A program made the translations under genes and the position numbers. Source: Metellina segmentata (lineage: Eukaryota > Arthropoda > Arachnida > Araneae > Tetragnathidae). From it: a DNA stretch of 64,000 nucleotides. The notes under the pieces were generated by a model. The model made no database searches. It was not told the DNA's origin and worked only from the letters and a program-made list of their open reading frames with translations. How positions within the stretch are numbered: the stretch's first letter is position 1; each line of letters begins with the position of its first letter. Where the stretch lies: assembly GCA_947359465.1 (NCBI GenBank), contig OX375873.1, positions 133,254,899 to 133,318,898 of the forward strand, read 5' to 3'. Below, in pieces: positions 34,919 to 47,000 of the stretch.

Positions 34919-36039
34919 GACCTCTTTACATAAAGATTGGAATTCTTTGGGTTCCAATTTGAACGTATTCTACTATTATTCTAGTAGAGATTGAACTAAT
35001 TGAGCGCAGTCGTCTCTAATTTTACTAAAAAAATACTTAATTATAATATACATACAGGTCCTCACAAAATGATTTTGCATTCCGTGATTTTCTCTGTAAC
35101 GTTTTAAATTTATAGAACGTTATTTAAACAATGTAATGTGCTGTAGTGAACGTCAAATTCTTTTGTGATCTGAGAAACTTGACCTTTTCTAAGATGAAGA
35201 GAAAGGCTCTTTAATGTATAATCGGTAAAATACTTTTATTATATTAACGGTAGAGAAATATTTATAAATTGACACAAACATGCAGTGTGTGTTCGTAAAC
35301 GAATGAACTATTAAACCTCAGATTTTCAGATAGTAGTTTTATTCACTAAAGCACATATGAAATGAATAGAGATGCTTTCAATCAACTGACAGATACCTCA
35401 TTTCATTCATTTTTGAAGATACAAAATAAGTCTTATTTCAGCAGAAGGATGAAAGTTAGAGATTTATTTCCATACGAAAAGGTTTCCTGCTTGAATAATA
35501 TATGTTTGATGGCAGATAACCTTTGAGCGTAAATATATAGAGTGCGCATGTCGCCACTTTTCTGAAGGCAACGTGTCAACTAGATTTATTACCATCTCGT
35601 GATGCTCGTTCAGAAGATGGATTGTCTTTGGTTTCCTTTAGTCCACGAGATTCATCTAAACCTTCGAGAAATCTGGAGTATATGATCATCATAAGTCACA
35701 ATCAGACGATCTGGTGCTCTGTTTGTCTTAATTCAAAAATCTGTTTTGACTTGCCCAGGATTGAATTTTGGAGCATTTCTAAAATAAAATAAAAACAGAC
35801 AAAACATTTTTTTTTTTTGGAACTGGAAAATATCACGGTGGAAAATGACAGTAAAAGGATGGATTAAAGACTATCATCTGCTTACAACAAACCAGTAAAA
35901 TCTTGAATGGTTATAAACTTAAATATGAATATGTGTACGCGGCTAACCTTTCATTATTTTCAATGATATTTACCATATCCTGATGTAATTTTGAAGTTTT
36001 TCATATGAATCAATTACGTGATGTTGTTTATAAGTAACT
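34919..36039. other. No feature recognised
   Basis: At 35054 tacaggtcctcacaaaatg resembles a TA-flanked transposon end, but no partner was found. Otherwise AT-rich without frames. Confidence 0.4.
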
Positions 36040-36330
36040 GAATCAATGTCACACTTGAACAACACAACGGGCTACTGACAATGGTCCGAGATCCATCCCG
36101 AAGGAAAAAGATCATAGGACAACAACTTCATCATTTTGAACCATGGTCAGATGACGATGCCAACACCTGAGCTTTCACCCTACTCTCAAAACTTCCACAC
36201 ACCGTCAAATTTAGGCCATTTGAAGCCACGACGTATTTAACATGCTCCAGTCCCGCACTTACACGACTGTATTTCGTTGGATTGAGTTTTGAACTCGCGA
36301 TCTTCCTAATCCGTTACTCTTTGAACCGGA
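36040..36330 (-). mobile_element. tRNA-derived SINE, nearly full body
   Basis: Tail side at 36040 (aatcaatgtcacacttg), then ggtccgagatcc, ggtcagatgacg, acctgagctttcaccc, acttccacac, atttaacatgctccag, acacgactgtatttcg and ttggattgagttttgaactcgcg (box B-like) near the head. The box A region is poorly kept. Confidence 0.75.
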
Positions 36331-36478
36331 TTAACACGGTATAATACATTAATATATTTTTTACCTACAAATAAATTTAGATTTCAAGATTAACCTTGAA
36401 AAAATTACGGATGGTGGTGTTACTTTGTTCAAAAATTCGCTTCTGTCTGCAAAATCAAGGACTTCTAGAGCTTTCAGG

Positions 36479-37249
36479 TAAACGGTTATTGTGGTTTTCA
36501 TGGCAGCCTCGGCAAACTGTAACTTTCAATTTTCATTTTGAATATTCTAGAAAGTTCTTCTAAAAACCGTTAATGGGGGTCGTTTGATTTCATTAGTTCG
36601 TTTTAAATTTCTTCTTCGCTTCCATTGGTTATTTTGATTTTAAAATATCCTTTGATTGCATTGGTCCTTTAAAAAAAAATTTCTGTAGTACCATTTGTTT
36701 ATTTATCTGTATTTCTTTAGTTATGGAATTTTATTTTACTAAAATATCTTTCACGAAACGTTTATGCGTTTTGTTTTTTAGATATTTATGGAAATTTTTT
36801 AATTAAAATATTTTTTACGAAACGTTTTTGCTTTTTAATTTTTAGGCATTTCTGGAATTTTGTTTTTTTATAATTTTTTCCAGGAACAGTTCTGACGTAT
36901 CAGGTTGTATTATTTCTTTTTTTCTTTCAAAAATATTTTTCATTTTAAACAGGCCTACTGTATTTAGTGTAATTGATAAGTTTCAGGGTATATATTCTTA
37001 CCCAACATTCGCAGTTTAATCTGCTGGTTCACAAATATGTTTAAACTAACTACTTTTTCTGAAAGTTTTTTAAAAATTATATTTTTAAAACGTTCTCAAA
37101 TGTATTTCAAGCTTTTATTTTCCGTTGTAAAAAAAATACTTTTGAAAGAAAAAGATTTTTGAAATAGTTATTGCCTTGGCAACTTTAGAAGTATACAAAA
37201 GAAATCTCCAAGGTTGTTTCCACCGCTATAAACGTAGACTAGCTCTACC
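36479..37249. mobile_element. Second copy of the 781-bp MITE, one end lost
   Basis: Inverse-orientation homologue of 3737-4517. The blocks ttttcatggcagcctcggcaa, tattctagaaagttcttc, tgatttcattag, cttccattggtta and cattggtcc appear in the expected order. The right terminus is kept (ataaacgtag, agctctacc ending 37249). The left inverted end is absent, so no target duplication can be read. Confidence 0.75.
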
Positions 37250-38559
37250 AACAACTAACTCTTACGCACTTGTTCTTGTAGCAACTCTTGTATACAAATT
37301 CTCTCATTCTACGAAAATTGTTCATCATTTTGGGGTAGGCTTTTTACAGTGAATTTCTAATCATCCTCTACATCTACGGCTAAAAAAGCCAGCCACGTTG
37401 CTGTTATAGTCAGTTATGTTGCCTTAGCAGGTGTTAGAACTAATATTCGAGACTGTCTATATGAATATTCTATATATTCAAGTTACATTGGTTTGGTGTG
37501 TAGCTCTGAGGTTATTTTTGATATCCTACCAACATCCATGGCAATTCCGGACTAGGAACCCAGTCTCTTGAACCAAGGATCTGAGCGCTAAGAATTCAAC
37601 TATCAAGCCGATCAATTTTGCTCAAAGAAAACCTCGATGTAGGAATGTCTCAGCGAGTGGCATCTCCAAATTGAAGCAATGTTACAGCATCTATGTTCCT
37701 GATCTGTTAGATCAGAAACTACGCTGATTGCAATAATCTAGCACAAAGTATAGATACTTTTGCATATTTTTAGGTATAATATGCAATAGATGCAAGACCA
37801 CGATATCATTTCTAAACCTCAAAAACCTGATGGTGGCCAGAAAGGATCAGACCATCGCTACTAAACTCCCTCACCTTTCCAGCATCGAACAATCTAGTTA
37901 GCTATAAGTCCGCCTCGTCAAAAATCAAACTAGCTTTAAAGACAAGCATTTGGTACAGTTAAAAGAACGAACAAGAGATAAGCCATGGAGAAATACCATC
38001 TACAATCTCTCTGATTACCCAAGAGCAGAGCTGTGTCTGATTTAAGTTTGATTACGATGCTTGATTGTCTTTACGCCCATCTCTACCGACTTCGGATAGT
38101 AAATAGCCCTGTCTGCCCCCTCTGCTGAAATGGTGCTACCTGAATGAATGCTGAACACCTTCCTGTATGTCCATCTCTTACGAAGAACTGCACCTTCTCC
38201 CGATATTGAGAAGCCACAGATCTCTTGGACAGTTTGACTCTTTGATCTCTGTTTCATCGGGCTCTTGTTCCTATCGTGTTCCTATGCTGTTGTTTTTGTT
38301 CTTTTGTGTGTTTGATCTATGTATGGCGTTAGGATAATGTCCATAACCGCCTGTTGCATTGGAAATAAAAAAAAACCTTTCCAACGTCTTTTTCGTCCTC
38401 GATAGCTCGTTGTGCTTCGGCAGTGCGACGTTTATTCAACTACCTGCCTCCCCGATTAACCTTCATGCAGAAAAATAATTACCTTAGAGCAACAAACCAG
38501 ATCAAAGTTCGTCCATCGGTAGACAGTCTATATGCAGTAGATTGTCTTGGGATTCTATT
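37250..38559. other. No gene recognised
   Basis: Mixed-composition sequence. Short frames at 38042-38257 and upstream are unrecognised, and no shared repeat is seen. Confidence 0.35.
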
Positions 38560-39320
38560 TTTGAGAATAAATCACGGTTCATGCCCAACTCCATCGACGA
38601 AAACCGGTCAATCTCACTCACATAATACCGAGCAGAAATTCCTGGCAATTTCAAACCAATTACGACTGTCGTTAGCGACGCCGTGGCAAAGCGTTATTAG
38701 TAAAAGGGGGATTATCAAAGTTGGCATTAATCGAGTGTGCCCCGGCAAAGCGACTGACTACCCAACTACGTCTACCCGGGCGCTATTCATTATCTCGGGA
38801 AGCGAATCTATTTTGCCCGGGTCGTCAAGAAAATGTGGCTTGCGTGCGTGTGTGCGGTGCAAGTGGGTAAACAACGTGAAAGAAAAGCAATTAATTCCCG
38901 GCCTCACTGTCTCCTGGGGGGTCGAAGGATTAAACCTTCGGTTAAATTAGAATTTCGTCATCTTTCCCTCGCGTCCTGGACCAATGTGCTAAGAGAAGTA
39001 TCAGGGTAGATGAGATGCTTCAAGATGCGCAGAAATCATCACAATGGTGCTGGGCATGAGGAGTGCTTTTCAATGAGCACACTCTCCTGCTTTGGATCGT
39101 TCATGTTTTGAGATGTGTTGTGGAATCTCGATGTGTTTTGCTAATTAATTCCGTTAAATTTAGGTCTTGCTTATAATTAAAAGCACTGCTGATGAAGTTT
39201 AATGCAAATTTAAATGAGGTGAAGGTAATTATTAATTAACTTTAGATCGGGCGCTTCGGGAGAGGAGTTCTAAACCCACGATGATTAATCTATTAATATT
39301 TATGAATTTAACGCAGCATA
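38560..39320. promoter_or_regulatory. Candidate conserved non-coding block (CpG-rich part plus homeodomain-site-rich part)
   Basis: 38560-38960 is rich in CpG (gcgacgccgtgg, cccgggcgc, cccgggtcgtc). 39110-39320 is AT-rich but full of factor-like sites: the octamer atgcaaat (39202-39209), taattattaattaac (39226-39240), gctaattaatt (39140) and gattaatc (39284). A 175-codon plus-strand frame (38423-38950) crosses the first part; its translation is low in recognisable structure, so I do not call it a gene. Enhancer function is an inference. Confidence 0.35.
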
Positions 39321-39794
39321 CCTATTTCTATAACCTAGAAGGTTGTATAGTATTATTACAACGTATGAAAAAGTAATTAGATGTTGGACAAAAATGATTA
39401 TAAGTGGCTACATCACAAATCATGTTCATTAATTTAAATTAATTTTTCGTTTGTTCCATCCTACACTTGCTCATTACATCTCTTCAAAACCAAGCCCCAC
39501 TATTTAAACTTTAATTACGAGCTATTCCACGTTCACTGAAATATGAATGAATACCTAATGACATCATTAACAAAGTTTAAGAATGTACACAAACAGTAAA
39601 GTTACTTCCATTTAAATATAAGGTGATAATAACGATCTAATGTGCTGGAAATTGCCATAATCCTTCAAGTACCAGAAGACACCCCTCCTCTTCCCCACCA
39701 ACTCGCGTTGGGTCTTTGCATCAAAACAATTAGCAACTATTTTGTCAAATAAACTGAGCTAATTAATGAAATATAATTTAATCAGTTCAGATAA

Positions 39795-40072
39795 GTAGGT
39801 AGGTAGATATTTTAATTAATGTCCCCCCAAAATTAACGATCAATCGCAAAGTGAAAGACCCTATGACAACACCACATAATTTTGAACCACGGTCAGATGA
39901 CGAGGTCACACCTGAGTCCGCACCCCACTCTCCTAACTTCCACACCACACATAAGGACATTTGAGGCCAGGACAGATTTAACGTACACCTGCCTTCTTTG
40001 TACACGACAGTCTTTGATTGGATACAAACTAGTAACCCTTCGGTTTCTGACACATTACTCTTCCAACTAGGC
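39795..40072 (-). mobile_element. tRNA-derived SINE, minus copy of a head-to-head pair
   Basis: Reads from its head at 40072 (gtcgcctagttgg, box A-like) through tactagtttgtatcc (worn box B) to the body (tttgattggatac, gtcgtgtac, aggacatttgaggcc, ggtcagatgacgag) and a tail near 39795. It sits head-to-head with the next copy. Confidence 0.75.
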
Positions 40073-40410
40073 GACGACCAACTGGTCTCGTGGTTAAGGT
40101 GTTAGCCTCAAGATAGGAAGGTTCCTAGTTCAATTAGTTCAGTGCATGGATGTTTGTAAGCGTATAGTGTAGAGGCGGCAGGTGCACCTTAAATATGTCG
40201 TGGCCGAATGTCCTCACGTTGGGTTGGTGTGGAAATTTGGAAAAAGGGGTACCGGCTCAGATGCTACCTCGTCATTTGACCGTGGTTAAAATTACAAGGT
40301 AATTTCCTTGGATATTTACCTTAGGGGATTAATACAGGACTGTCGTCAATAGCGTTCAACTCGTTATGTTGCTCTAGTAGGACGTTAATTAAAAATTACC
40401 GATTATCTAT
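40073..40410 (+). mobile_element. tRNA-derived SINE, plus copy of a head-to-head pair
   Basis: tRNA-like head with box A tggttaaggtgttagcc and box B ggttcctagttcaatta. Then the family body: gtgcaccttaaatatgtcgtgg, aatgtcctcacgttgg, ggtgtggaaatttgg, cgtcatttgaccgtgg, ctgtcgtcaatagcg and tail aggacgttaattaaa. RNA polymerase III would start just before box A. This is the most complete copy. Confidence 0.8.
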
Positions 40411-40974
40411 CTAAATTACTTTCAATTGGGATACCACGGCCCTCATTTCAGAGAGGATACTTTCGCAAAAAGAGTAATTCCAGATACTGACCATTTATTC
40501 AGAAAATAGTAATTACAGATCAGGAGAACAAATATGTAAGTAAAATTATCGTACTAAACATTTTTACCCTCTGAAGATTTGATATGCATATTTCCACTCT
40601 GCAACCTTCCCTAAATGTATTTTGTGCAGTTTCGACCTGCTTGATCAACATTATTGCGCAATATTCAAGGATTCGGTCAACCAATAGATGTTATAATTAT
40701 TGCGTGTGTAGTGAGGTAAAAGCAATAATTTACATTACAATAATTTTAATTACTCGGAGATTTAATCTCAAATTTTTTCTATTAGGTAAAACAAACTTAT
40801 TAAAATACCAGTTCATTCACTTTGGATAACATTCCGTTAAGGGAGACCCCATACTTATCCTTGTAAGAATTTACCGGTTTAGTAATCTCCCTTGGGAATT
40901 TACAAGTTTCTTACTTGCAGAGTTTCTGTTAGATTTTCTTGAAGTTCATCTGATGATCATATGGCAACTGGATT

Positions 40975-41110
40975 TATGCTGTTGCTTATGAAATCCCGAC
41001 GACCGGGATGTCAGGTTATCAATGATTTTGCAAATACTATCTCTGCACTTCCTATGCTTTAGTGCTAAGCCCGGGAGAAGAAAGTGCTTAAGACTGCGAC
41101 GTACGTCACA
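40975..41110 (-). mobile_element. LINE 3' fragment
   Basis: Shares gatgtcaggttatcaatga, ttttgcaaatac, ctctgcacttcc and gctttagtgcta with 41590-41665, on the same strand. It is a shorter, independent or duplicated copy of the same LINE end. Confidence 0.6.
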
Positions 41111-41570
41111 GAACAAACATAGTATTTGCAGAAAATGTTTTCCTTAATTTTATCAAAATTTTGTCCGGTTTTATTTTTATTCATAAGTTACGATGTTCTT
41201 CAGTGCAAAGTGAGCTCCTTGCCTCACCTTTTCTTCTTTTCTAGCTACGGAACAACCTCCTTACACAGTCCCAAATTACCACAAACACTTTATCAATAAC
41301 ACATCTTCTCTATCAATGACAAAATATTTAACTTCAAAAGTGATCGACAGAATTCCAAATTCTGAAAGTATGCCTTGGTTTCAAATAAATCAGGTTAATT
41401 AATTTTAATGTTTTATTATAAATATGGAATACGTATTTAGCCGATAATTGGGTTTTACGTATGTTTTTGATTTGACTGAAGTTTTCAAATTTCGGACAAA
41501 ATGACTGCATAACAATTGCAATGGCATGGAGTTGTGTTGCAGAACACTGAATATAATTCTGCATCTAGGT

Positions 41571-42060
41571 TTATGTCGTTGCTATAAAATCCCGGCCGCG
41601 AGATGTCAGGATATCAATGATTTTGCAAATGTTTTCTCTGCACATCCTTTGCTTTAGTGCTAGGTTTAGCCATCCTGGGGCGGGTCTTGGTAGTGTACAA
41701 CGCAGGTAAAGTAAGCTTGTGATGATACATTCCAAGGCATGATACATTGGAGTTCCCACTATTCCACAGGAGCATTGGTTGGTTTGAGATAATCCGAATA
41801 TGAAGAGATAGCTGTGGAATGGATCCATTACAAACTGTAAAAGACGTCTATCTTTGTTACGGATATTAATGGAGACGTATGGGAAGAAATCGTGTGTTGA
41901 GCGGCCTGTGTCGTCTGTGTTTCATTCGTTCTGCAGCAGTTGAAGAATGATTTCTCTGGTGAATCTCTTGAAATGTGAGTCAGGAAGGGCTATTTGTTTG
42001 TCCTCTGTAGCATCATTGTAGGCTAACGCTTTCTTGTCAAGTCTAACTACCAAATCCAAC
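41571..42060 (-). pseudogene. LINE ORF2 C-terminus
   Basis: The minus-strand translation runs LDKKALAYNDATED, LPDSHFKRFTREIIL, a stop where Trp is expected (NE*N), TGRSTHDFFPYV, LLQFVMDPFHSYLF, CSCGIVGTPMYHALEC, and ends LTSRGRDF. This is the region after RNase H in arthropod Jockey-type LINEs, with the conserved W..TGR.TH segment and a Cys-Cys-His-Cys motif. Confidence 0.7.
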
Positions 42061-43200
42061 AACAATCAATTGAGATACATTTTATGAGTGGGAAGGTTTA
42101 AAAGAGAATATGAAGGCTAGTGTGTCGTAAAGTACGATTTTGATATGCAAAATTGCTTCTTTTCTGTCTCAATTGTGGTACTACCTATAGTTAGAAAAGT
42201 AATTAATTTTATGACGTATGCAATATTAAAGGAAATTTTTACCTCTCCCCCCAGACGTATGTCACATGTATCAAGTTTAACACAAACGAAAATGTTTTTA
42301 AAGCCGAAATAATAACTGATGTTATTGTAACCTATATTTCACTCAAATCCAATTAGCTTTACATAAATGTCTCAGATACTTTGTTATTAATTTAATCAGT
42401 CCAACTTATGTAATCATTAAGGTAATTGTGATAAATAGTTATCTATGATAACCATATTAGTAACTATAACTAGATATATATTGGATAACTGCTTCAACTT
42501 TTTTTTAAAGTATTCATAATGCATTAATTATATACCAATAATAATATCATGTTTCCCCAGAGTTCTCTTATACATAGGTCATAATCAGGTACTATAATCT
42601 ATTCAAATTACATTCCTCTATATAAACACTCTAGAGAATCATTTACACTAATCACACGCGTGGGAGAATATCCATTTATCTAAACTATAGATCTTCCATA
42701 TTAAATTAAGCACGGTGATCCCGGTGAAATCGCCAAAATCAAGTATTTTATCACTTATAGCTAGTAGAGTGATTTATAACGTATTTGTAGTGTAATTATA
42801 ATAAAACGTGAGATATATCTAACATAACAAACGTCAAACAAGCATTGAAATTTGACTAGACTGTCAATTTAATGATATCGAATTTGTAACTGTATAAGTA
42901 CCAACTTAATTTACTTTAGTTTACATTTGTTCTTTTTTATATGCCTCTTCCAAATGTACTTTAAAAATAAGAAATTTTATAACCGTGATAGATATTTGTA
43001 AACAATGAATTATATGATAGCGAAACTAATTCATTTTCTTCCTATATTTTCTTAAATATTATCACAATTGAATTTCAAATAATAATATATCAGATACAAG
43101 ACAATACCAATATCTACTCTATCAATATTTTTACTGGCCGGCATTTCCTCAGTGAATATTTAGGGATCTAAATACCAAATTACGTATATCGTATGTAAAT
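42061..43200. other. No feature recognised
   Basis: AT-rich with no frames of note and no shared repeats. Confidence 0.45.
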
Positions 43201-43202
43201 GA

Positions 43203-43628
43203 TATACTTGTTGTTGTTTCTTATGACTACACTGGCAGACCGGAGGAGTGCCAGGCCCGTCGAAAACGGCAAGAGGCGAGAGGGTGCGCCTTCCGTGTTA
43301 TTGAGCCCCATTGGGAGGAAGTCCGTCTTTGCTCGACATACATGACACATCCGTTTTACAGGATGGTCCCTTTCAGACACTCATTCACTCACACATATCG
43401 TAATTTAGTCCCAATCAGAGGCCGATAACCCCCTGATCAGGTACCCCCAGAGGTATTGATTTGGTATGGGAACAGGGGGGACTTTGTGACCACGACCTAT
43501 TTAACGTGCCCCAGTCACCATTAGTGAACACGACGGTCTTTAGCCAGGTCGAAGCGACGATCTCGCAATCATCAGAATTGTAGGCTCCGCCGAGGACAGA
43601 AACCACAACTGAGCTACCGCGGCTAATG
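43203..43628 (-). mobile_element. tRNA-derived SINE with (CAA)n tail, full length
   Basis: From its head at 43628 the minus strand reads ccgcggtagctcagttgtgg (box A), then cgcttcgacctgg (worn box B), then the shared core aaagaccgtcgtgttcac and gggcacgttaaat. A long unique body ends in caacaacaag at 43203-43212. Core homology links it to the other SINEs here. The body and tail are different and recall the (CAA)n tail of the LINE at 30006. Confidence 0.8.
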
Positions 43629-44275
43629 ATATACTAATTTAATATGACTGTGGGTCGAATCTAATTATTTTAAATACCAAGCACAGAATAATTAATGAAC
43701 TTATTACAACCCTAATTGAACCTCAAAATCGCATAAATAAAGCTTAAAAATGTATATATATATTTAAAAGGTAATTTGACATTTAGAGACAAAAAAAATT
43801 TGTTGCAATACATATTCAATTAGAAAGCAGCTTACACTATAATCTTTTAACTAATTATCTTCAATTTACCCGCAATTAATTTATTTTATTGTTACCTAGT
43901 TTAGCATTAGATCCTTAATCGTAGCTACTGTTTTCATTAATTAACTGTTTTCATTAATTTTAACCAATTATCCAGTGTCGTACGGTTTTAATTTGAAAGT
44001 AATTGAAATCTGGTGAAAATCTCGGATGAAATCTATTATTTAAAGACCATTCAATGATTGTATATTCATCTGTATCATTTTTTTATTATTTATTTGATTT
44101 TCGCCACAATTAACTCTTGTTACGAATTGTTTGCTGCCTATCTTTACATGTAATCTCATAATTTTATGCACTAGTTAAGAATAAGAGAATGTATGATTCA
44201 TGGAAAAATCCCATGTGTCTGGACTAATTAGTAATAAGATAATGCATTAATGATGAAAGCTCATGAGTGTGTGTA
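43629..44275. other. No feature recognised
   Basis: AT-rich, no gene. Confidence 0.45.
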
Positions 44276-44460
44276 TTAACCCATTGATGCCAGATATTTT
44301 TTTCCGAAGATATTTTGTATGCTGTAAGTAAATATCGTGAGATCAACTGGAGAAATGTTAAAAAAAATCCAAACTAAAATTGAGATTTTCACTGACGAAA
44401 ACTCAAACGTCCCTAAAAAGGGACGCTATGCACCAGAGGGTACATAGTTTACCGCATGAA
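44276..44460. mobile_element. Possible piggyBac-like end
   Basis: TTAA at 44276-44279 is followed by cccattgatgcc, a CCC-starting terminus as in piggyBac elements. Inside lie the palindrome gtccctaaaaagggac (44409-44424) and gcaccagagggtaca. No opposite end was found within the window, so this may be a solo end. Confidence 0.4.
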
Positions 44461-44810
44461 ATATGTTTTAGTAACGATGTTTATTTTTATACAAATAATT
44501 TTTTTTTCCGGTTAAAGCATGTCTAATAAAGCATTTTAAATCATTTAAAATGTCAGAAAATATGGCAGTTTTTTTTTGTATTGTTTGGTTTGAAATTCTA
44601 CACATAAGACGTGTCATGCAAGCATATCATGTACTTGATTCATTTCCGATAAACTTTTTTTCCGTAACTGGCGCATCTCACCTGAGTTTTATTAACAATT
44701 ACATAATGCTTTTTCACGTCATATCTAATGACATTTGATACTCTGAATTTTAAGGTCTTTTGTTTCTCTAAAGGTCTTCCCGATTGTGTAACTTCCATTC
44801 TGTAGTACAT

Positions 44811-44850
44811 TTCTTGGTGCGTCGATTTTTTTGTTATAGAGTATATATTT
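44811..44850. mobile_element. Solo Tc1 terminal repeat
   Basis: tttcttggtgcgtcgattt, then ttttgttatagagtatata, is the same terminus that bounds the Tc1 elements at 4909, 6545 and 32003, with no adjoining transposase sequence. Confidence 0.7.
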
Positions 44851-46011
44851 TATAATGTATAGCTTAAACTACTAATAATAGTCAGCCAACCTGTAATAGA
44901 CAGGTTTACATTGAATTGACATATTTAATATTTTTTTAAACATTCTAGGAACCTATTTAGTGGCTTCTAAAAATTGATTCATTCAATATTTTTCTATGAA
45001 CACTCCAATATGTATCTTTTACAAACAGCGTTTTTCCTCTCCAATGTGATTTATGATTTCATTGTGAATGTCTCAAGATGGTTATGTTCTTTGTGTGTTA
45101 AATTTTGTGCTTTTTTGGAGGAACTGACATTGCTGTTTTATTACAAAACTCAAATTTATAAGTATGTACTGATTATAGTTACCCTTGTTACTATCATAAA
45201 GATGTTTTTTTTTATCACATAGAATATTTTTTTTAATTTATTTTAATCCATAATGCTCATAACTACTCAATGAAAAATAAATATTTTTATAACTGGTACA
45301 TGGTGACCATTATTAATTTTTGGTGGTTTTTAGTACTGTTTCATTGTAAATTAGTGTATTTTCTTTTGTTTTAACATGCTATTTTAACATTGCATTCAGC
45401 TTATGCAACAAAATTTATGATCACAGATGTCTGCTTAAAAAATTCGAAGAGAATTCACCAAAATTTGTCCCTTATATTTTCAATATATGAAACAGATGAT
45501 GATGACAACATTGAAAATATTTTTTGTGACAACAGTGTTGGATAATTATATTAACAATAATAAACTTTGTAGTAAGCAACAAAAAAGAATATATTGTTTC
45601 ATACTTTGGTGTATTTTATGAAAAATGTACGATTCACCAAGGATAACCATTACTAGTTCTTACTATGCCCATAACTAGATCTGTAGTTCCATAACTGGTA
45701 AAACAGCTATATTTAATTTTTTTAATTATAAAACCTTACATGAGGAAATACTAAAATTTACACCGTTAAATAAAATGTTATGTATTAGAACTAACATAAT
45801 AAAAAAATATTTTTTTTTATTAATTGGAACAGCCACATTTGTACTCAGATTGAAAAAAAACATCGTTAGCCATGCTCATAGCTGGTCATTTACTCTATTA
45901 AAACTCTGAACATTCAAGCAAAATAACGAACGTTATCAAAACTACGAAACATCACCTGTTAAATTAACGTATGACAGCATCAGCATAAAAATTTAAACGT
46001 AAAATTAAGTT
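44851..46011. other. AT-rich stretch with recurrent cataactggt motif
   Basis: Variants of cataactggt occur near 45255, 45290, 45670, 45694 and 45882 in one orientation. They may be subterminal repeats of a worn element; no inverted partner or transposase is visible. Confidence 0.35.
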
Positions 46012-46322
46012 AGGTAGATATATATTTTAAATTAAGGTCGCACTCTGGAGCAGCACTACAAGCTATTAGCGACGGTCATGGATCAAACCCAAATGGAAAT
46101 ACACTAGGACAACAACACGCGATTTTAAACCACAGTCAGTAGTAACATCTGAGCAGTCATCCCACTCTACAAACGTCAACACCACCTACGTGAGGACATT
46201 TGGCGCCACATAAGATTTAATGAGCTCCATAGACCACGTACACGATTGTATTTGGTTGGATTCAAAACCGCAACACTCCGGTAGCTAATATGTTACTCTT
46301 CCAACAAGGCTATCGCGGACTA
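46012..46322 (-). mobile_element. tRNA-derived SINE, nearly full length
   Basis: Tail at 46012 (agttaggtagatatat), then ctggagcagcac, acctgagca-type block, aacgtcaacaccacc, gtgaggacatttggcgcc, taagatttaatgagctcc, cacgtacacgattgtatttgg and a head with acaaggctatcgcgg near 46320. Confidence 0.75.
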
Positions 46323-47000
46323 TGTAAAATTAAGATACTGATGTAAACGGTGATTTAACATCGATCTACCGACATACATACAAAGTCTTTGTTTTCTTTT
46401 CGTGAACAAAATCTTCACTGGAGGATATATATTGTTTGTCACTCAATCACCGCTTCAAGACCTTCCGTTTTCATTTTAAGAAAAACAAAAGTCAGTTCCT
46501 AAGCAGTACCTGAGAGAATAGGAGTAGCAACGCCTAATTAAGAATATATCCTTTGAATTTATGTGCAACGCCGTCATTATATATTGCCAAGCAAAAAGGA
46601 CAGCTCTCAACAAGTTAAACAACTACTAAATGCATCTCTCATTTATCGTGCAATTAATATCTAAATCCCGACCGCAAAACCACGCTGCGTCCAGAGTTCC
46701 AAAGAGAGCCATTACCAACTCGAAAGTGCAAACACATTTTTAAATAGCCCGTGCAATAATTAACGCTCGGATCTAAATCTCGGCAATTTAAGGGACAGAA
46801 ATTCGGTTTAATTTACGAATGCTTTCCGTTTTCTTTAAAACGGTGATTACATCCGTTTCTGCCAAGCCCACAATAGCAGCCTGGAGCTATTTTTCCCGCT
46901 TGCCATTACCCTGCACCAGAAACTAAATTTAACGAGTCCGAAACTTTTTGGATCATACCTACGTAAAAGTCTGTGTGATTATAAATATGTAGTATTTCAA
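46323..47000. promoter_or_regulatory. Mixed-composition block, candidate non-coding element
   Basis: 46600-46960 has more CpG and less homopolymer than its surroundings, and no TE or protein is recognised. It holds several attaatta/aattaa and cattac-type motifs. Function is inferred from composition only. Confidence 0.25.

Noticed and set aside
35054..35080. tacaggtcctcacaaaatg as a mariner end
   Set aside because: No inverted partner or transposase was found nearby.
38423..38950. 175-codon plus-strand frame as a gene
   Set aside because: The length is explained by local GC richness, which lowers stop frequency. The translation shows no domain, signal peptide or membrane segment that I can recognise.
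39787..40053. 88-codon minus-strand frame as a protein
   Set aside because: It is a fortuitous reading of a tRNA-derived SINE; similar readings occur in the other SINE copies.
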